A DNA stretch of 64,000 nt from Winogradskyella wichelsiae (GTDB lineage Bacteria > Bacteroidota > Bacteroidia > Flavobacteriales > Flavobacteriaceae): positions 61,215 through 125,214 of the forward strand of contig NZ_JABFDJ010000009.1 in assembly GCF_013403925.1 (NCBI RefSeq), given 5' to 3'. The notes below the pieces were generated by a model, which worked only from the letters and a program-made list of their open reading frames with translations, was not told the origin of the DNA and did no database searches. Made by a program: the position numbers and the translations under genes. Below are positions 47,039 through 56,262 of this stretch, piece by piece; position 1 is the stretch's first letter, and every line of letters starts with the position of its first letter.

Positions 47039-47039
47039 A

Positions 47040-48077
47040 ATGATTAAAGCAAACTATAAAAAATACATACTTGATTTTAAAAGACCTAGCGGTACATCGA
47101 GAGGTGTGATGACCACAAAAGAGACTTGGTTTATTCTATTAGAAAATGAAGGTAAAAAAGGAGTAGGAGAGTGCGGTATTTTAAGAGGGTTATCAATAGA
47201 TGATAGACCTGATTATGAAACTAAATTAAAGTGGACTTGCGAAAATATTAATTTAGGTTTAGAACAACTTTTAATTGAACTAAAAGAGTTTCCAAGTATT
47301 CAATTTGGATTAGAAACAGCGTTTAAATCTTTAGAAAGTGTAGATCAATTTCAGTTATTTCCTTCAGATTTTAGTGCAGGACAAGCTAGTATTCCTATCA
47401 ATGGTTTAGTTTGGATGGGAAGTGAAGATTTTATGCAAACTCAGATTAAAGAAAAAATTAAGGCAGGTTTTAATTGTATTAAATTAAAAATCGGTGCTAT
47501 AGATTTTCAAACGGAATTAAATATTTTAAAATCTATTCGTAAAGAATTTTCTGTTTCAGATATCGAATTACGTGTAGATGCCAATGGAGCTTTTTCTCCC
47601 AAAGATGCTTTAGAAAAATTGAAACAATTATCAGAATATCAATTACATTCTATAGAGCAGCCTATAAAAGCGAAACAATTTGAAATAATGGCTCAGCTTT
47701 GTGAAGATACACCTTTGCCTATTGCTCTCGACGAGGAATTAATTGGTGTATTTGAACAAAAAGAGAAACAAAAACTGCTTCAAACCATAAATCCACAGTA
47801 TATTATTTTAAAACCGAGTTTAGTTGGTGGTTTTTCAGGCAGTAACCAATGGATTAATTTTGCAGAAGATTTAAAAATACAATATTGGATTACAAGTGCT
47901 TTAGAAAGTAACATTGGACTCAATGCAATTGCACAGTGGACTTATACGTTAAATAATAAGTTACCACAAGGTTTAGGAACTGGAGGTTTATTTACTAATA
48001 ATTTTTCTTCGCCATTAATTGTAAAAAATGGTACTTTGCATTACAATTTAAAACATAATTGGAAATTTAATTTATAA
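47040..48077 (+). CDS. menC: o-Succinylbenzoate synthase
   Basis: 345 residues, enolase superfamily. Active-site parts: INGLVWMG, the KxK pair in FNCIKLKIGAID (near 148), LRVDANGAF (first metal Asp near 180), IEQPI, IALDEELIG (metal Glu/Asp) and the general-base Lys in YIILKPSLVGG (near 262). It dehydrates SHCHC to o-succinylbenzoate. The gene starts one base after the DUF2490 stop and ends one base before the CPBP protease start, so the four genes 46349-50129 form a tight operon. Confidence 0.93.
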   Translation: MIKANYKKYILDFKRPSGTSRGVMTTKETWFILLENEGKKGVGECGILRGLSIDDRPDYETKLKWTCENINLGLEQLLIELKEFPSIQFGLETAFKSLESVDQFQLFPSDFSAGQASIPINGLVWMGSEDFMQTQIKEKIKAGFNCIKLKIGAIDFQTELNILKSIRKEFSVSDIELRVDANGAFSPKDALEKLKQLSEYQLHSIEQPIKAKQFEIMAQLCEDTPLPIALDEELIGVFEQKEKQKLLQTINPQYIILKPSLVGGFSGSNQWINFAEDLKIQYWITSALESNIGLNAIAQWTYTLNNKLPQGLGTGGLFTNNFSSPLIVKNGTLHYNLKHNWKFNL

Positions 48078-48078
48078 T

Positions 48079-49041
48079 ATGAATTACATAGAACAAGCCT
48101 TTAGTGTATTGCATGATTGGTGGAGATATTTAGTAGGTTTAATAGTCATATTTATCTTTTGGCAAGTTATAGGAATGATCCCTTTACTAATTTTTTTAGG
48201 AATAGAAGTTGTTAATGGAGCCGACATTGCTGCTGTTAGTGATATGACGCAAATGTCATCTTTACTAGGTAATAACTTGTTTTTATTTTTAATGCTTTTT
48301 TCATTTGCTGTTGGCTTGGTTGGTATTATTCTGTCATCCAAATTACTTCATAAACAATCTTTTTTAAATTTAACAACAGCAAGGCCTAAAATAGATTGGA
48401 AACGCTTTTGGTTTGTGTTTATCATTTGGGGAGTGTTCTCAATAGGAACCACATTTTTATCTTATTATTTAGCTCCAGAAGATTACGTCTTTAATTTAAA
48501 TTTAAAGCCTTTTATAATTCTCTGCGTCATTGTTATTCTCTTTATTCCATTGCAAACTAGTTTTGAAGAGTATTTAATGAGAGGTTATCTTATGCAGGGT
48601 TTTGGGGTGATATTAAAAAATAGATGGGCGCCATTATTAATAACATCAATTATTTTTGGTTTATTACACGGACTTAATCCTGAAGTCGAAAAATTAGGAC
48701 CAATTATGATGGTGTTTTATATCGGAACAGGATTGTTATTAGGTATTATGACGTTAATGGATGATGGTCTGGAACTAGCATTAGGCTTCCATGCAGCAAA
48801 TAATATTTTTACAGCATTGTTAGTAACTTCAGATTGGTCAGCTTTACAGACAGATGCTTTATTTACATCTATTGCAGACCCTACAGAAATGGCTGTTTCA
48901 GAAATAGTAGCGCCAGTTTTAATTGTTTATCCGATCTTATTATTTATTCTATCTAAAAAATATGGGTGGACCAATTGGAAAGAAAAGTTAACAGGAAAAG
49001 TTATAGAACCAACAAAAGAAGATTATAAAATAATAGAGTAA
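48079..49041 (+). CDS. CPBP-family intramembrane metalloprotease
   Basis: 320 residues with about seven to eight membrane helices. The CPBP (CAAX protease/bacteriocin-processing, Abi) motifs are present: EEYLMRGYLMQ (EExxxR, near 164), FGLLHG (near 193, FxxxH) and the third-helix AANN region (GFHAANNIFTA near 237). By family knowledge these make a glutamate/histidine active site within the membrane. It lies between menC and menE with 1- and 2-base gaps; this insertion in men operons probably reflects co-expression rather than a step in quinone synthesis. Confidence 0.9.
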   Translation: MNYIEQAFSVLHDWWRYLVGLIVIFIFWQVIGMIPLLIFLGIEVVNGADIAAVSDMTQMSSLLGNNLFLFLMLFSFAVGLVGIILSSKLLHKQSFLNLTTARPKIDWKRFWFVFIIWGVFSIGTTFLSYYLAPEDYVFNLNLKPFIILCVIVILFIPLQTSFEEYLMRGYLMQGFGVILKNRWAPLLITSIIFGLLHGLNPEVEKLGPIMMVFYIGTGLLLGIMTLMDDGLELALGFHAANNIFTALLVTSDWSALQTDALFTSIADPTEMAVSEIVAPVLIVYPILLFILSKKYGWTNWKEKLTGKVIEPTKEDYKIIE

Positions 49042-49043
49042 TT

Positions 49044-50129
49044 ATGACACCAACTTACGACAAAGTACATAATCGTTTTAAATTTAACGGACTTCATTTT
49101 ACCCATGAAGAATTAAAAGAAGTAGCTTACAGTCTTATAAAAGAAGGTGAGCCTTATGAAAAAGTTACAGGAGATTTTTTAATTGATTGGTTAGATCATA
49201 GAGATCACTTGTACGTAACGACTTCGGGTTCTACCGGAAAACCCAAGTTGATTAAATTAACAAAACAAGCTATGGTAAACTCAGCCATTGCTACGGGTAA
49301 TTTTTTTAAATTAGAACCTGGCGACAAAGCTTTACATTGTTTACCAAGTCATTTTATTGCTGGTAAAATGATGTTTGTTCGTGCTTTAGTATTAGGATTA
49401 GAAATAGACTTTGTAGAGCCTAGTGGACATCCTATTTTTGATTATGAGAAAGTTTATGACTTTGGTGCTATGATTCCTTTACAATTAAAGCATACTCTTA
49501 ATTATGTAAATAATTTTAAAAACATAATTGTTGGTGGATCTAAAGTTACAAAGCCTTTAATTGAAAAAATAAAAGATTGTCCATCTCGATTTTATGAAAC
49601 ATATGGAATGACAGAAACTGTAACTCATGTTGCTGTTAGATCATTACAGTCTCAGTCTGGTGAAAAAGAATTATATTTTAATGCTTTACAAGATATTACT
49701 TTCAATACCGATGAAAGAAACTGTTTAGTCATCCATGCTCCAAAATTGGTTGAAGAAATTTTAGTAACCAATGATATTGTAGATCTTAAATCAGAAACAA
49801 GCTTTAAACTTTTAGGTCGTTTTGATAATGTGATCAATTCAGGTGGTATTAAATTATTTCCAGAACAAATAGAAGATAAGTTACAACCCGTAATAGATGA
49901 GCGTTTTATTGTAGCAGGGGAAGAAGATGGTACACTGGGAGAAAAACTAGTTTTAATAATAGAAAACCCTAGAGATTCAGTTGAAAGTATTCATAATAGA
50001 ATTAAACAATTAAAAGGATTAACTAAGTTTGAAGTTCCAAAAGAAATTTATACAACTGACAAATTTTTAGAAACAGTAAATGGAAAAATTCAAAGAAACA
50101 AAACTATAAAAAAGGTTTTAGAGCGTTAA
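49044..50129 (+). CDS. menE: o-Succinylbenzoate-CoA ligase
   Basis: 361 residues, shorter than typical acyl-CoA ligases, as is common for Bacteroidota MenE. ATP-binding P-loop YVTTSGSTGKPKLIKLT (near 55), the YETYGMTETVTHVA adenylate motif (near 187), GRFDNVINSGGIKLFPEQIE hinge (near 255) and the C-terminal catalytic Lys region TVNGKIQRNKTIKK. It activates o-succinylbenzoate to its CoA thioester for MenB. Last gene of the DUF2490-menC-CPBP-menE operon. Confidence 0.92.
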   Translation: MTPTYDKVHNRFKFNGLHFTHEELKEVAYSLIKEGEPYEKVTGDFLIDWLDHRDHLYVTTSGSTGKPKLIKLTKQAMVNSAIATGNFFKLEPGDKALHCLPSHFIAGKMMFVRALVLGLEIDFVEPSGHPIFDYEKVYDFGAMIPLQLKHTLNYVNNFKNIIVGGSKVTKPLIEKIKDCPSRFYETYGMTETVTHVAVRSLQSQSGEKELYFNALQDITFNTDERNCLVIHAPKLVEEILVTNDIVDLKSETSFKLLGRFDNVINSGGIKLFPEQIEDKLQPVIDERFIVAGEEDGTLGEKLVLIIENPRDSVESIHNRIKQLKGLTKFEVPKEIYTTDKFLETVNGKIQRNKTIKKVLER

Positions 50130-50171
50130 ACTCACTGGAACGCATACTTCACTCATTATAAGTTTTATTTT

Positions 50172-50218
50172 ATTGGTTTGGCATTTAGTTTTAATTAAAC
50201 ATTAAAAGCCAAACCAAT
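50172..50218 (+). promoter_or_regulatory. Leader hairpin that covers the start codon
   Basis: ATTGGTTTGGC (50172-50182) and GCCAAACCAAT (50208-50218) are a perfect 11-bp inverted repeat around a 25-base AT-rich loop. The right arm includes the first two bases of the ATG at 50217. In mRNA the hairpin would hold the start codon closed, a layout expected for translational control. The loop has no T run directly after the hairpin, so it is not a normal terminator. Confidence 0.6.
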
Positions 50219-53200
50219 GAAAAAACTATTTCTCTTTATATTTGTATTACTGCAATCAGTAACAAGTTATTCTCAAAACTTTCCATCCGTAAAATTAGAA
50301 GATAAGTCCAAGCTAAAACTAGATAAACTACAGGTAAATGTAGAGATTTCTGGAAACTACGCCGCTGTAACTTACAACATGACGTTTTATAACGAACTCA
50401 ATAAAGTTCTAGAAGGTGAATTGGCTTTTCCATTAGCTCAAGGTCAGAGTGTATCTCATTTTGCTATGGACTTAAATGGAAAATTAAGATCGGCAGTTGT
50501 TGTAGAGAAAGAATTAGGCAGAGTTGCTTATGAAAGCACTATTAAGCAACGTATAGATCCAGCATTATTAGAGCAAACACAAGGAAATAATTACAAAGCC
50601 AGAGTTTATCCTATTCCTGCTAATGGCTATAAGCGCATTATAATAACCTATGAACAAAACCTTTTAGTAAATGAAGGTAACTATCAATTTATAATTCCTT
50701 TTGAGTTTAAAGAAGCTCTAAATGATTTTAAAGTTAAAATTAAATGTCATAATTTAGATCAATTACCAGTTGTAGCCGATAGTTTTAATAAAGCCCTTAA
50801 ATTTAATAAAACCGACAATAGTCTTGTTGCAACATACCATGAGAAAAAAACACTACTTAACAAAGACTTAAAATTAGAAATACCTATTAAAGATGTATTT
50901 GCTTTACAATCATTTGAGGAGTATTTTCATCTGAGTAAAACTTTTGTGCCAAAAAAGAGATTAAAAATTAAACCTAAATCAATAACAATACTTTGGGATG
51001 CTTCTTATTCTATGCATTATCGCAACCTAGTGCAAGAGTTAGATTTAATTTATAATTATTTAAATTATCTAAGCGATGTAAAAGTAAGTTTAGTAGTATT
51101 TAGTAATACTGAAATTAGTAATACGGTATACAGCATTAAAAAAGGGGAGAGTAAGGATTTAATTAATGCTTTAAAAGGAATTAGATATGATGGTGGAACA
51201 TCTTATAAAGGATTATCTATACCAAAGTCTGATGAAATATTACTGTTTTCAGATGGTCTACATAATTTAGGAACATTAAATTTTGATAATGATTCATCTT
51301 TATATTGTTTAAATTCTGTTAGTTCTGCAAATCATCAATTATTAGGTGTTATGGCATCCGATAATGGCGGGAATTATATCAATTTAAATAATACGTCAAC
51401 AAATTCTGCTTTAGAAAAATTAAAGCATGAAGCATTTCAGTTTCTTGGTATAAAACATGCTAATTCACTTTTTGAAATCTATCCAAAACCCAATACTATT
51501 ATTAATGAAAATTTCAATTTAAGCGGAAAATATGTTGATTTGAAACCTATTGAATTATTGTTTGGTTATGGTGATGAAATTACAGAACGTATAAAAGTAA
51601 ACATGGCGTCATCTTCAAATTCTGTGTTATCTAAGCGCCTATGGGCAAAAGCGAAGCTTAATTATCTAACTAAAAATAAAGAAGAAAATAAAAAAGATAT
51701 CATAGAATTGGCTAGAGCTTACCATTTAATTTCACCTTATACATCAATGATTGTATTAGATAGAATAGAAGATTATGTACGCTACAAAATAGAACCACCT
51801 TCAGAATTAATAGACGAATATAAGCGCAGATTATCACAATCAAAATTACAACAACAGAACTTACTTGTTGATTTAGAGAATAAGAAAGCGGATCTAAAAT
51901 CGGATTATAAAATAATAAGAGATTGGTATAATCAAGATTTTATGATCAAAACAAAATCAATAGATAAGAACCCGAAAGATAATGTCAGTCCTGTATCTAA
52001 TTCAAATACAGATACACGCACATTTAATGCTCATTCTCAACATACAAACCCAAGTCCAATTGTAACCCATACCATAGACACTACAAAAGCTATTGTATAC
52101 GGTAATGTAACGACATTTAGTGATGGCTTACCTTTACCAGGCGCATCTGTTATCGTTAAAGGCACTAATAGAGGAGGACAAACCGATTTTGATGGAAAAT
52201 TTGCACTTAATGCAGCACCCAATGAAACTCTTGTGTTTTCATTTGTAGGAATGGATAGCGTAGAACAAAAGTTAAGCTCTAATACTAATTTAAACATTGT
52301 TCTAAATGATAATACTGCATCTCTAGATGAAATTGTAGTGACAGGTTATGCCACGATGGCAAAGGAGTCTAATACAACATCAGTATCAACAATATCATAT
52401 GAAAGTATAGAAAACAATATATCTCAATCTTTAGAAGGTGAAGTTGCAGGTGTTAATGTTGTTAATTCTAACGGCAACCTCAAAGAAAACACAACGGTTA
52501 GCATTAAAGGTTTTGGATCGGTAAATGGAAACCAAGAGCCACTTTACGTCATAGATGGTTTTCCTTATACTGGTAATATCTCTCATCTCAATCCAGAAGA
52601 TATACTTTCTATATCTGTAATTAAAGGATTTAATGCAATAGCAATCTATGGTTCTAAAGGTGCTAATGGAGTCGTTGTAATTACAACAAAGGAAGGTGAA
52701 AAAACGAATAAGGAAGAGATAGACGAATTAAATAAGAAAATAGAAGAGCAATTAACATTGAAAACATGGGATAAGAATGCCTCTTATATTCAGTATTTAA
52801 GTGAACAGGATTCTGTAGAAGAAGCTTATGAAGCTTATTTAAAAATTAGAGAGAATTATAGAAATATACCATCGTTCTTTTTGGATATAGCTGATTTTTT
52901 TGAAACTAAAAACAGAATAGATCTTGCTTTAAGAGTCGCAACTAATCTTATAGAAATAGAATTAGATAATCATGAACTTATTAGAGCTTTAGCTTATAAA
53001 CTTGAGCAATACAAAAAGTTTGATTTGGCCATATATGTTTATAAAAATATATTAGAATTACGTCCAGAGCACCCACAGTCTTATAGAGATTTAGCATTAG
53101 CTTATGGAGCTAATGGGGATATTGATGCAGCAATTGATTTATTTCTTAAAATCATAAATGGTGATTTATTAGAAAAGGATGAGCAAAAAATGTATTATGG

Positions 53201-53660
53201 AATTGAGCAGATTGCTTATGTAGAGTTGTGCCATTTAGTAAATACAGATAACAGTACTAGGTCTAGAGAATTAAGGAAAGTGTATAAATCTATAGAAACT
53301 GATATTAGAGTTGTTGTAGATTGGAATCATGGTGAAACGGATCTAGATTTGTATGTTAAAAACCCTGTAAATGAAGTTATCTATTATGGACACGATACTT
53401 CTAAATTTGGAGATAGATTATCAGAAGATTTAACAGAAGGTTATGGTCCAGAAAGTTATTGGATAAAACAGGCTCAAAAAGGAGACTATAAAGTGTCAGT
53501 GGATTATTACTCTGACCGTGTTCAGAAAATTACAGGACCTGCAAGTTTAAAAGTTACTATTTATAGAAATTATGGAAAATCTAACGAAGAAAAAATAATT
53601 AAAGTGATAAGACTGAGTGATGAAGATTCTAAAAGAGAAATTGAAATAATAACGATTTAA
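50217..53660 (+). CDS. Multi-domain VIT/vWA/plug/TPR/DUF2135 envelope protein
   Basis: 1147 residues. After a signal peptide (residues 1-19, SVTSYSQN) comes a VIT domain (near 30-150: VEISGNYAAVTYNMTFYNEL, GRVAYEST, ARVYPIPANGYKRI), then a von Willebrand A domain (near 257-375: ITILWDASYSMHYRN, the MIDAS-like DxSxS). Residues ~630-710 are a carboxypeptidase-D regulatory-like domain (YGNVTTFSDGLPLPGASVIVKG), ~725-835 a TonB plug domain with YVIDGFPY and GANGVVVITTKEG, ~860-1020 TPR-like helices, and ~1045-1145 a DUF2135 domain (VVVDWNHGETDLDLYVKNP). The plug part has no 22-stranded barrel after it. Function unknown; parts suggest surface adhesion or assembly. Confidence 0.85.
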   Translation: MKKLFLFIFVLLQSVTSYSQNFPSVKLEDKSKLKLDKLQVNVEISGNYAAVTYNMTFYNELNKVLEGELAFPLAQGQSVSHFAMDLNGKLRSAVVVEKELGRVAYESTIKQRIDPALLEQTQGNNYKARVYPIPANGYKRIIITYEQNLLVNEGNYQFIIPFEFKEALNDFKVKIKCHNLDQLPVVADSFNKALKFNKTDNSLVATYHEKKTLLNKDLKLEIPIKDVFALQSFEEYFHLSKTFVPKKRLKIKPKSITILWDASYSMHYRNLVQELDLIYNYLNYLSDVKVSLVVFSNTEISNTVYSIKKGESKDLINALKGIRYDGGTSYKGLSIPKSDEILLFSDGLHNLGTLNFDNDSSLYCLNSVSSANHQLLGVMASDNGGNYINLNNTSTNSALEKLKHEAFQFLGIKHANSLFEIYPKPNTIINENFNLSGKYVDLKPIELLFGYGDEITERIKVNMASSSNSVLSKRLWAKAKLNYLTKNKEENKKDIIELARAYHLISPYTSMIVLDRIEDYVRYKIEPPSELIDEYKRRLSQSKLQQQNLLVDLENKKADLKSDYKIIRDWYNQDFMIKTKSIDKNPKDNVSPVSNSNTDTRTFNAHSQHTNPSPIVTHTIDTTKAIVYGNVTTFSDGLPLPGASVIVKGTNRGGQTDFDGKFALNAAPNETLVFSFVGMDSVEQKLSSNTNLNIVLNDNTASLDEIVVTGYATMAKESNTTSVSTISYESIENNISQSLEGEVAGVNVVNSNGNLKENTTVSIKGFGSVNGNQEPLYVIDGFPYTGNISHLNPEDILSISVIKGFNAIAIYGSKGANGVVVITTKEGEKTNKEEIDELNKKIEEQLTLKTWDKNASYIQYLSEQDSVEEAYEAYLKIRENYRNIPSFFLDIADFFETKNRIDLALRVATNLIEIELDNHELIRALAYKLEQYKKFDLAIYVYKNILELRPEHPQSYRDLALAYGANGDIDAAIDLFLKIINGDLLEKDEQKMYYGIEQIAYVELCHLVNTDNSTRSRELRKVYKSIETDIRVVVDWNHGETDLDLYVKNPVNEVIYYGHDTSKFGDRLSEDLTEGYGPESYWIKQAQKGDYKVSVDYYSDRVQKITGPASLKVTIYRNYGKSNEEKIIKVIRLSDEDSKREIEIITI

Positions 53661-53663
53661 AAC

Positions 53664-53696
53664 AAAAAGCCCAATGCATTTGCATTGGGCTTTTTT
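53664..53696. terminator. Bidirectional terminator
   Basis: AAAAAGCCCAATGCA and TGCATTGGGCTTTTT form a 15-bp stem with a two-base spacer, with A on one side and T on the other. It lies between two convergent genes (stops at 53660 and 53716) and can end both transcripts. Confidence 0.92.
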
Positions 53697-53715
53697 ATAT
53701 TAAAATCTACTAAGA

Positions 53716-54573
53716 TTATTTTTCTTCAGATAAATTTTTCATTTCATTTTCAACCATTTCATAGAATTGGTCAATTTTTGGCATTACAACAATACGTGTA
53801 CGTCTGTTTTTCGCCTTGTTTTCAGCAGAATCATTTTCTACTAATGGCACATAAGAACTACGACCAGCGGCAATTAATTGTTGAGGGTTAACGTCTAAGC
53901 TTTCTAAAACTCTAACAACAGATGTTGCACGTTTTACACTTAAATCCCAGTTGTCAACTAATGGTGGTTTGTTGTATGGTACGTTATCTGTATGAGATTC
54001 TACCATAGCTTCAAAATCAGGTTTGCTATTAATAACTTTAGCAACTTTAGCTAAAATTTCATTGGCCCTAGTTGTTACAGTATAACTTCCACTTTTAAAT
54101 AATAATTTATCAGCAATAGAAATAAATACAACACCTTTTTCTACATTAATTTCAATATCTGGATCGTTAATTCCAACAGCTTTTTTAAGACTTGTTACAA
54201 CCGCAAGTGTTACACTATCTTTTTTAGTTAAAGCATCTTGTAAACGTGTAATTTTTAAGTCACGTTCTTTTAAGCTTTCTAAAGACTTTTCAAGATTTTC
54301 AGATCCTTTTTTAGTTAAGATAGTTAAATCACCTTTAGTATCAATTAAATCTTGATTAGACTTACGCAAATCAGCAAGTTGATCTTTCATTGTTTCAACT
54401 CTAGCATTTGCAGCAGCCACATCAGATAAACAACTATTTAATTTTACAGTTGCTGTATTTAATAAATCTTCGGTTTTTTGCTGTTTTTCTTGAAGTGCAG
54501 TATATTCTTTTTTAGACACACATGATGCTAAAAATAACAGTGAACAAACACTTAATAACATTAATTTTCTCAT
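53716..54573 (-). CDS. OmpA-family peptidoglycan-binding lipoprotein
   Basis: 285 residues. Signal peptide with lipobox LFLASC (Cys17), then a ~110-residue coiled coil (VAAANARVETMKDQLADLRK, KSLESLKERDLKITRLQDAL), and a C-terminal OmpA domain with SGSYTVTTRANEILAKVAKV, VESHTDNVPY (near 195), NWDLSVKRATSVVRVL and NRRTRIVVMP. The NWDLS...R pair binds diaminopimelate in peptidoglycan by family knowledge. The coiled coil would reach from the outer membrane to the wall. A candidate -7 box lies upstream on the minus strand. Confidence 0.92.
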   Translation of the reverse strand: MRKLMLLSVCSLLFLASCVSKKEYTALQEKQQKTEDLLNTATVKLNSCLSDVAAANARVETMKDQLADLRKSNQDLIDTKGDLTILTKKGSENLEKSLESLKERDLKITRLQDALTKKDSVTLAVVTSLKKAVGINDPDIEINVEKGVVFISIADKLLFKSGSYTVTTRANEILAKVAKVINSKPDFEAMVESHTDNVPYNKPPLVDNWDLSVKRATSVVRVLESLDVNPQQLIAAGRSSYVPLVENDSAENKAKNRRTRIVVMPKIDQFYEMVENEMKNLSEEK

Positions 54574-54610
54574 AATTCAATTCTAGTTTAAATAGTTAAT
54601 TTTAACATAA

Positions 54611-54618
54611 CAAAATTA
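54611..54618 (-). promoter_or_regulatory. Candidate -7 box for the OmpA-family gene
   Basis: On the minus strand TAATTTTG fits TAnnTTTG and lies 38 bases upstream of the ATG at 54573. The -33 element is not clear. Confidence 0.4.
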
Positions 54619-54677
54619 TGCAAAAGAATAACGAGCAGTACATGGATTAACAAAAACTTTAACAATTTTATAAACAA

Positions 54678-55670
54678 TTAATACTTAGTCTGTTTTTTTA
54701 CAAAATAGGACCAAACAATAGAAGTTGTATGGTAATAACCACGGCGTTTTACTGATTTTTTTCTATGCTTTAAAAGACGAGGCAAATTATAATAAAAAGA
54801 GTAATGTGCTTTTAATATCGCTAAGAAAAATGCAAGTTTAAATTGCAATAAAAAGCGAAGAGCAGCAATCCCATCTAAAAGCATTCTGATTAAAATTTTC
54901 AATAGTAAATTAGAATGGACATTTTTAAATAAAGTAAATAAACTATTTCTAAAGTTAAGATATGTTTTTTTAGGGTTTGTATTATTTAGTGTTGCTCCAC
55001 CTACGTGAAAAACAGTTGAAGTTCCGATATAGCTAACGTTATAGCTTTTATTAAACGCACGCCAACATAAATCAATCTCTTCCATATGAGCAAAATAAGA
55101 TTCGTCAAAGCCATCTAAATCCTTAAAAACTGAATTTCTTATAAAAAAACAAGCTCCAGAAGCCCAAAATATATCCGCTTTATCATTATACTGACCGCAA
55201 TCTTCTTCTATGCTATCAAAGATGCGCCCACGACAATAAGGGTATCCATATTTATCTATAAAACCACCAGCCGCGCCAGCATATTCAAACTTAGTTTTGT
55301 TTTTATAATCTAATATTTTAGGTTGAATTATAGCGGTGTTTTGTTCAGTATTAAATTCCGTTAAGATAGGTTGAAGCCAATTTTTAGTCACTTCAATATC
55401 ACTATTTAATAAACAGAGTAGAGGAGCTTCAATATGTTTTAAAGCATCATTATAGCCTTTTGCATAGCCACCATTTTCTGAATTTTGAATTATCTTAATC
55501 GATGGATAATGTTCTGTAACAAACAGAACAGAGTTATCATCAGAGGCATTATCTGCAATATAAATTAAGGCATTTTCAGAATATTGAATTATTGAAGGCA
55601 AAAATTGCTCTAGTAAAGCCTTTCCGTTCCAATTTAAAATAACAATAGCAATATCTTTTGTTTGTAACAT
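54678..55670 (-). CDS. Family 2 glycosyltransferase
   Basis: 330 residues, GT-A fold, GT2 family of the rhamnosyl/WbbL kind. N-terminal IAIVILNWNGKALLEQFLPS, YIADNASDDNSV (near 36), NGGYAKGYNDALKH, the DxD-like LCLLNSDIEV (near 92), ASGACFFIRNSVF and GFDESYFAHMEEIDLCWRA (near 193, the catalytic base region). A C-terminal amphipathic/hydrophobic stretch (LLLKILIRMLLDGIAALRFLL) suggests membrane contact. Starts directly after the HsdR-N gene stop (zero-base gap), so both are in one transcript. The acceptor (LPS, capsule or other glycan) is unknown. Confidence 0.93.
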   Translation of the reverse strand: MLQTKDIAIVILNWNGKALLEQFLPSIIQYSENALIYIADNASDDNSVLFVTEHYPSIKIIQNSENGGYAKGYNDALKHIEAPLLCLLNSDIEVTKNWLQPILTEFNTEQNTAIIQPKILDYKNKTKFEYAGAAGGFIDKYGYPYCRGRIFDSIEEDCGQYNDKADIFWASGACFFIRNSVFKDLDGFDESYFAHMEEIDLCWRAFNKSYNVSYIGTSTVFHVGGATLNNTNPKKTYLNFRNSLFTLFKNVHSNLLLKILIRMLLDGIAALRFLLQFKLAFFLAILKAHYSFYYNLPRLLKHRKKSVKRRGYYHTTSIVWSYFVKKQTKY

Positions 55671-56123
55671 TTATTTAGGTTTATAATCAGGAATATCCAT
55701 TAAAAAAGAATAATGTTCTGCTTTCATATCCATTTCGCAATAATAATGATTTAAACCATTTGTAACCATTAAAAAAGTAGCATTTAAAACCAGGTTATAG
55801 CGCGCTATTTGATCAAAAGTTGTTTGATCTATTTTTATGCTGTAAGATTTGCATTCTACAATTAAGTAAATACTGCCATCTGGATTAAAAATAACAATAT
55901 CATAGCGTTTTTTTAAGCCATTGAGATTCATTTCTTTTTCAACATTAATTAATGATTTGGGATATTTTTTTACATTAATTAAATAATGAACACAGTGTTG
56001 TCTTACCCACTCTTCGGGTTGAAGAATGATGAATTTTTTACGAATGACATCAAAAATAGAAACTTTATTTTCTGTACTTTTGAAGCGGTATTCAAACTTT
56101 GGAAAGTTGAGTTCTTGCAACAC
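55671..56123 (-). CDS. HsdR N-terminal-domain (HSDR_N_2) nuclease-like protein
   Basis: 150 residues. It matches the short stand-alone HSDR_N_2 proteins found in many Bacteroidota: EEWVRQHCVHYLI (near 36), KRYDIVIFNPDGSIYLIVECKS (catalytic D...ExK in parts RYDIVIF and LIVECKSYSIK, near 70-93). The D/E-x-K arrangement is that of PD-(D/E)xK nucleases. No restriction or modification gene is nearby; it is coupled to a glycosyltransferase gene instead, so a restriction role is doubtful. Divergent from holA. Confidence 0.82.
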   Translation of the reverse strand: MLQELNFPKFEYRFKSTENKVSIFDVIRKKFIILQPEEWVRQHCVHYLINVKKYPKSLINVEKEMNLNGLKKRYDIVIFNPDGSIYLIVECKSYSIKIDQTTFDQIARYNLVLNATFLMVTNGLNHYYCEMDMKAEHYSFLMDIPDYKPK

Positions 56124-56262
56124 TTAGAATAACTGATTTTTGTCAAAGTTAAAACAGAATACCACAAATCACAATTTTCAATTACCAAAATCTAATTTTT
56201 TAGTGTTTAACTGAACAATTACTATAATAATTTGGAATTTTTAACTTGGAATTTTTTACAAT

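Noticed and set aside
55671..56123. Part of a type I restriction system
   Set aside because: Only the short HSDR_N_2 domain exists; no helicase, specificity or methylase gene is adjacent, and it is coupled to a glycosyltransferase gene.
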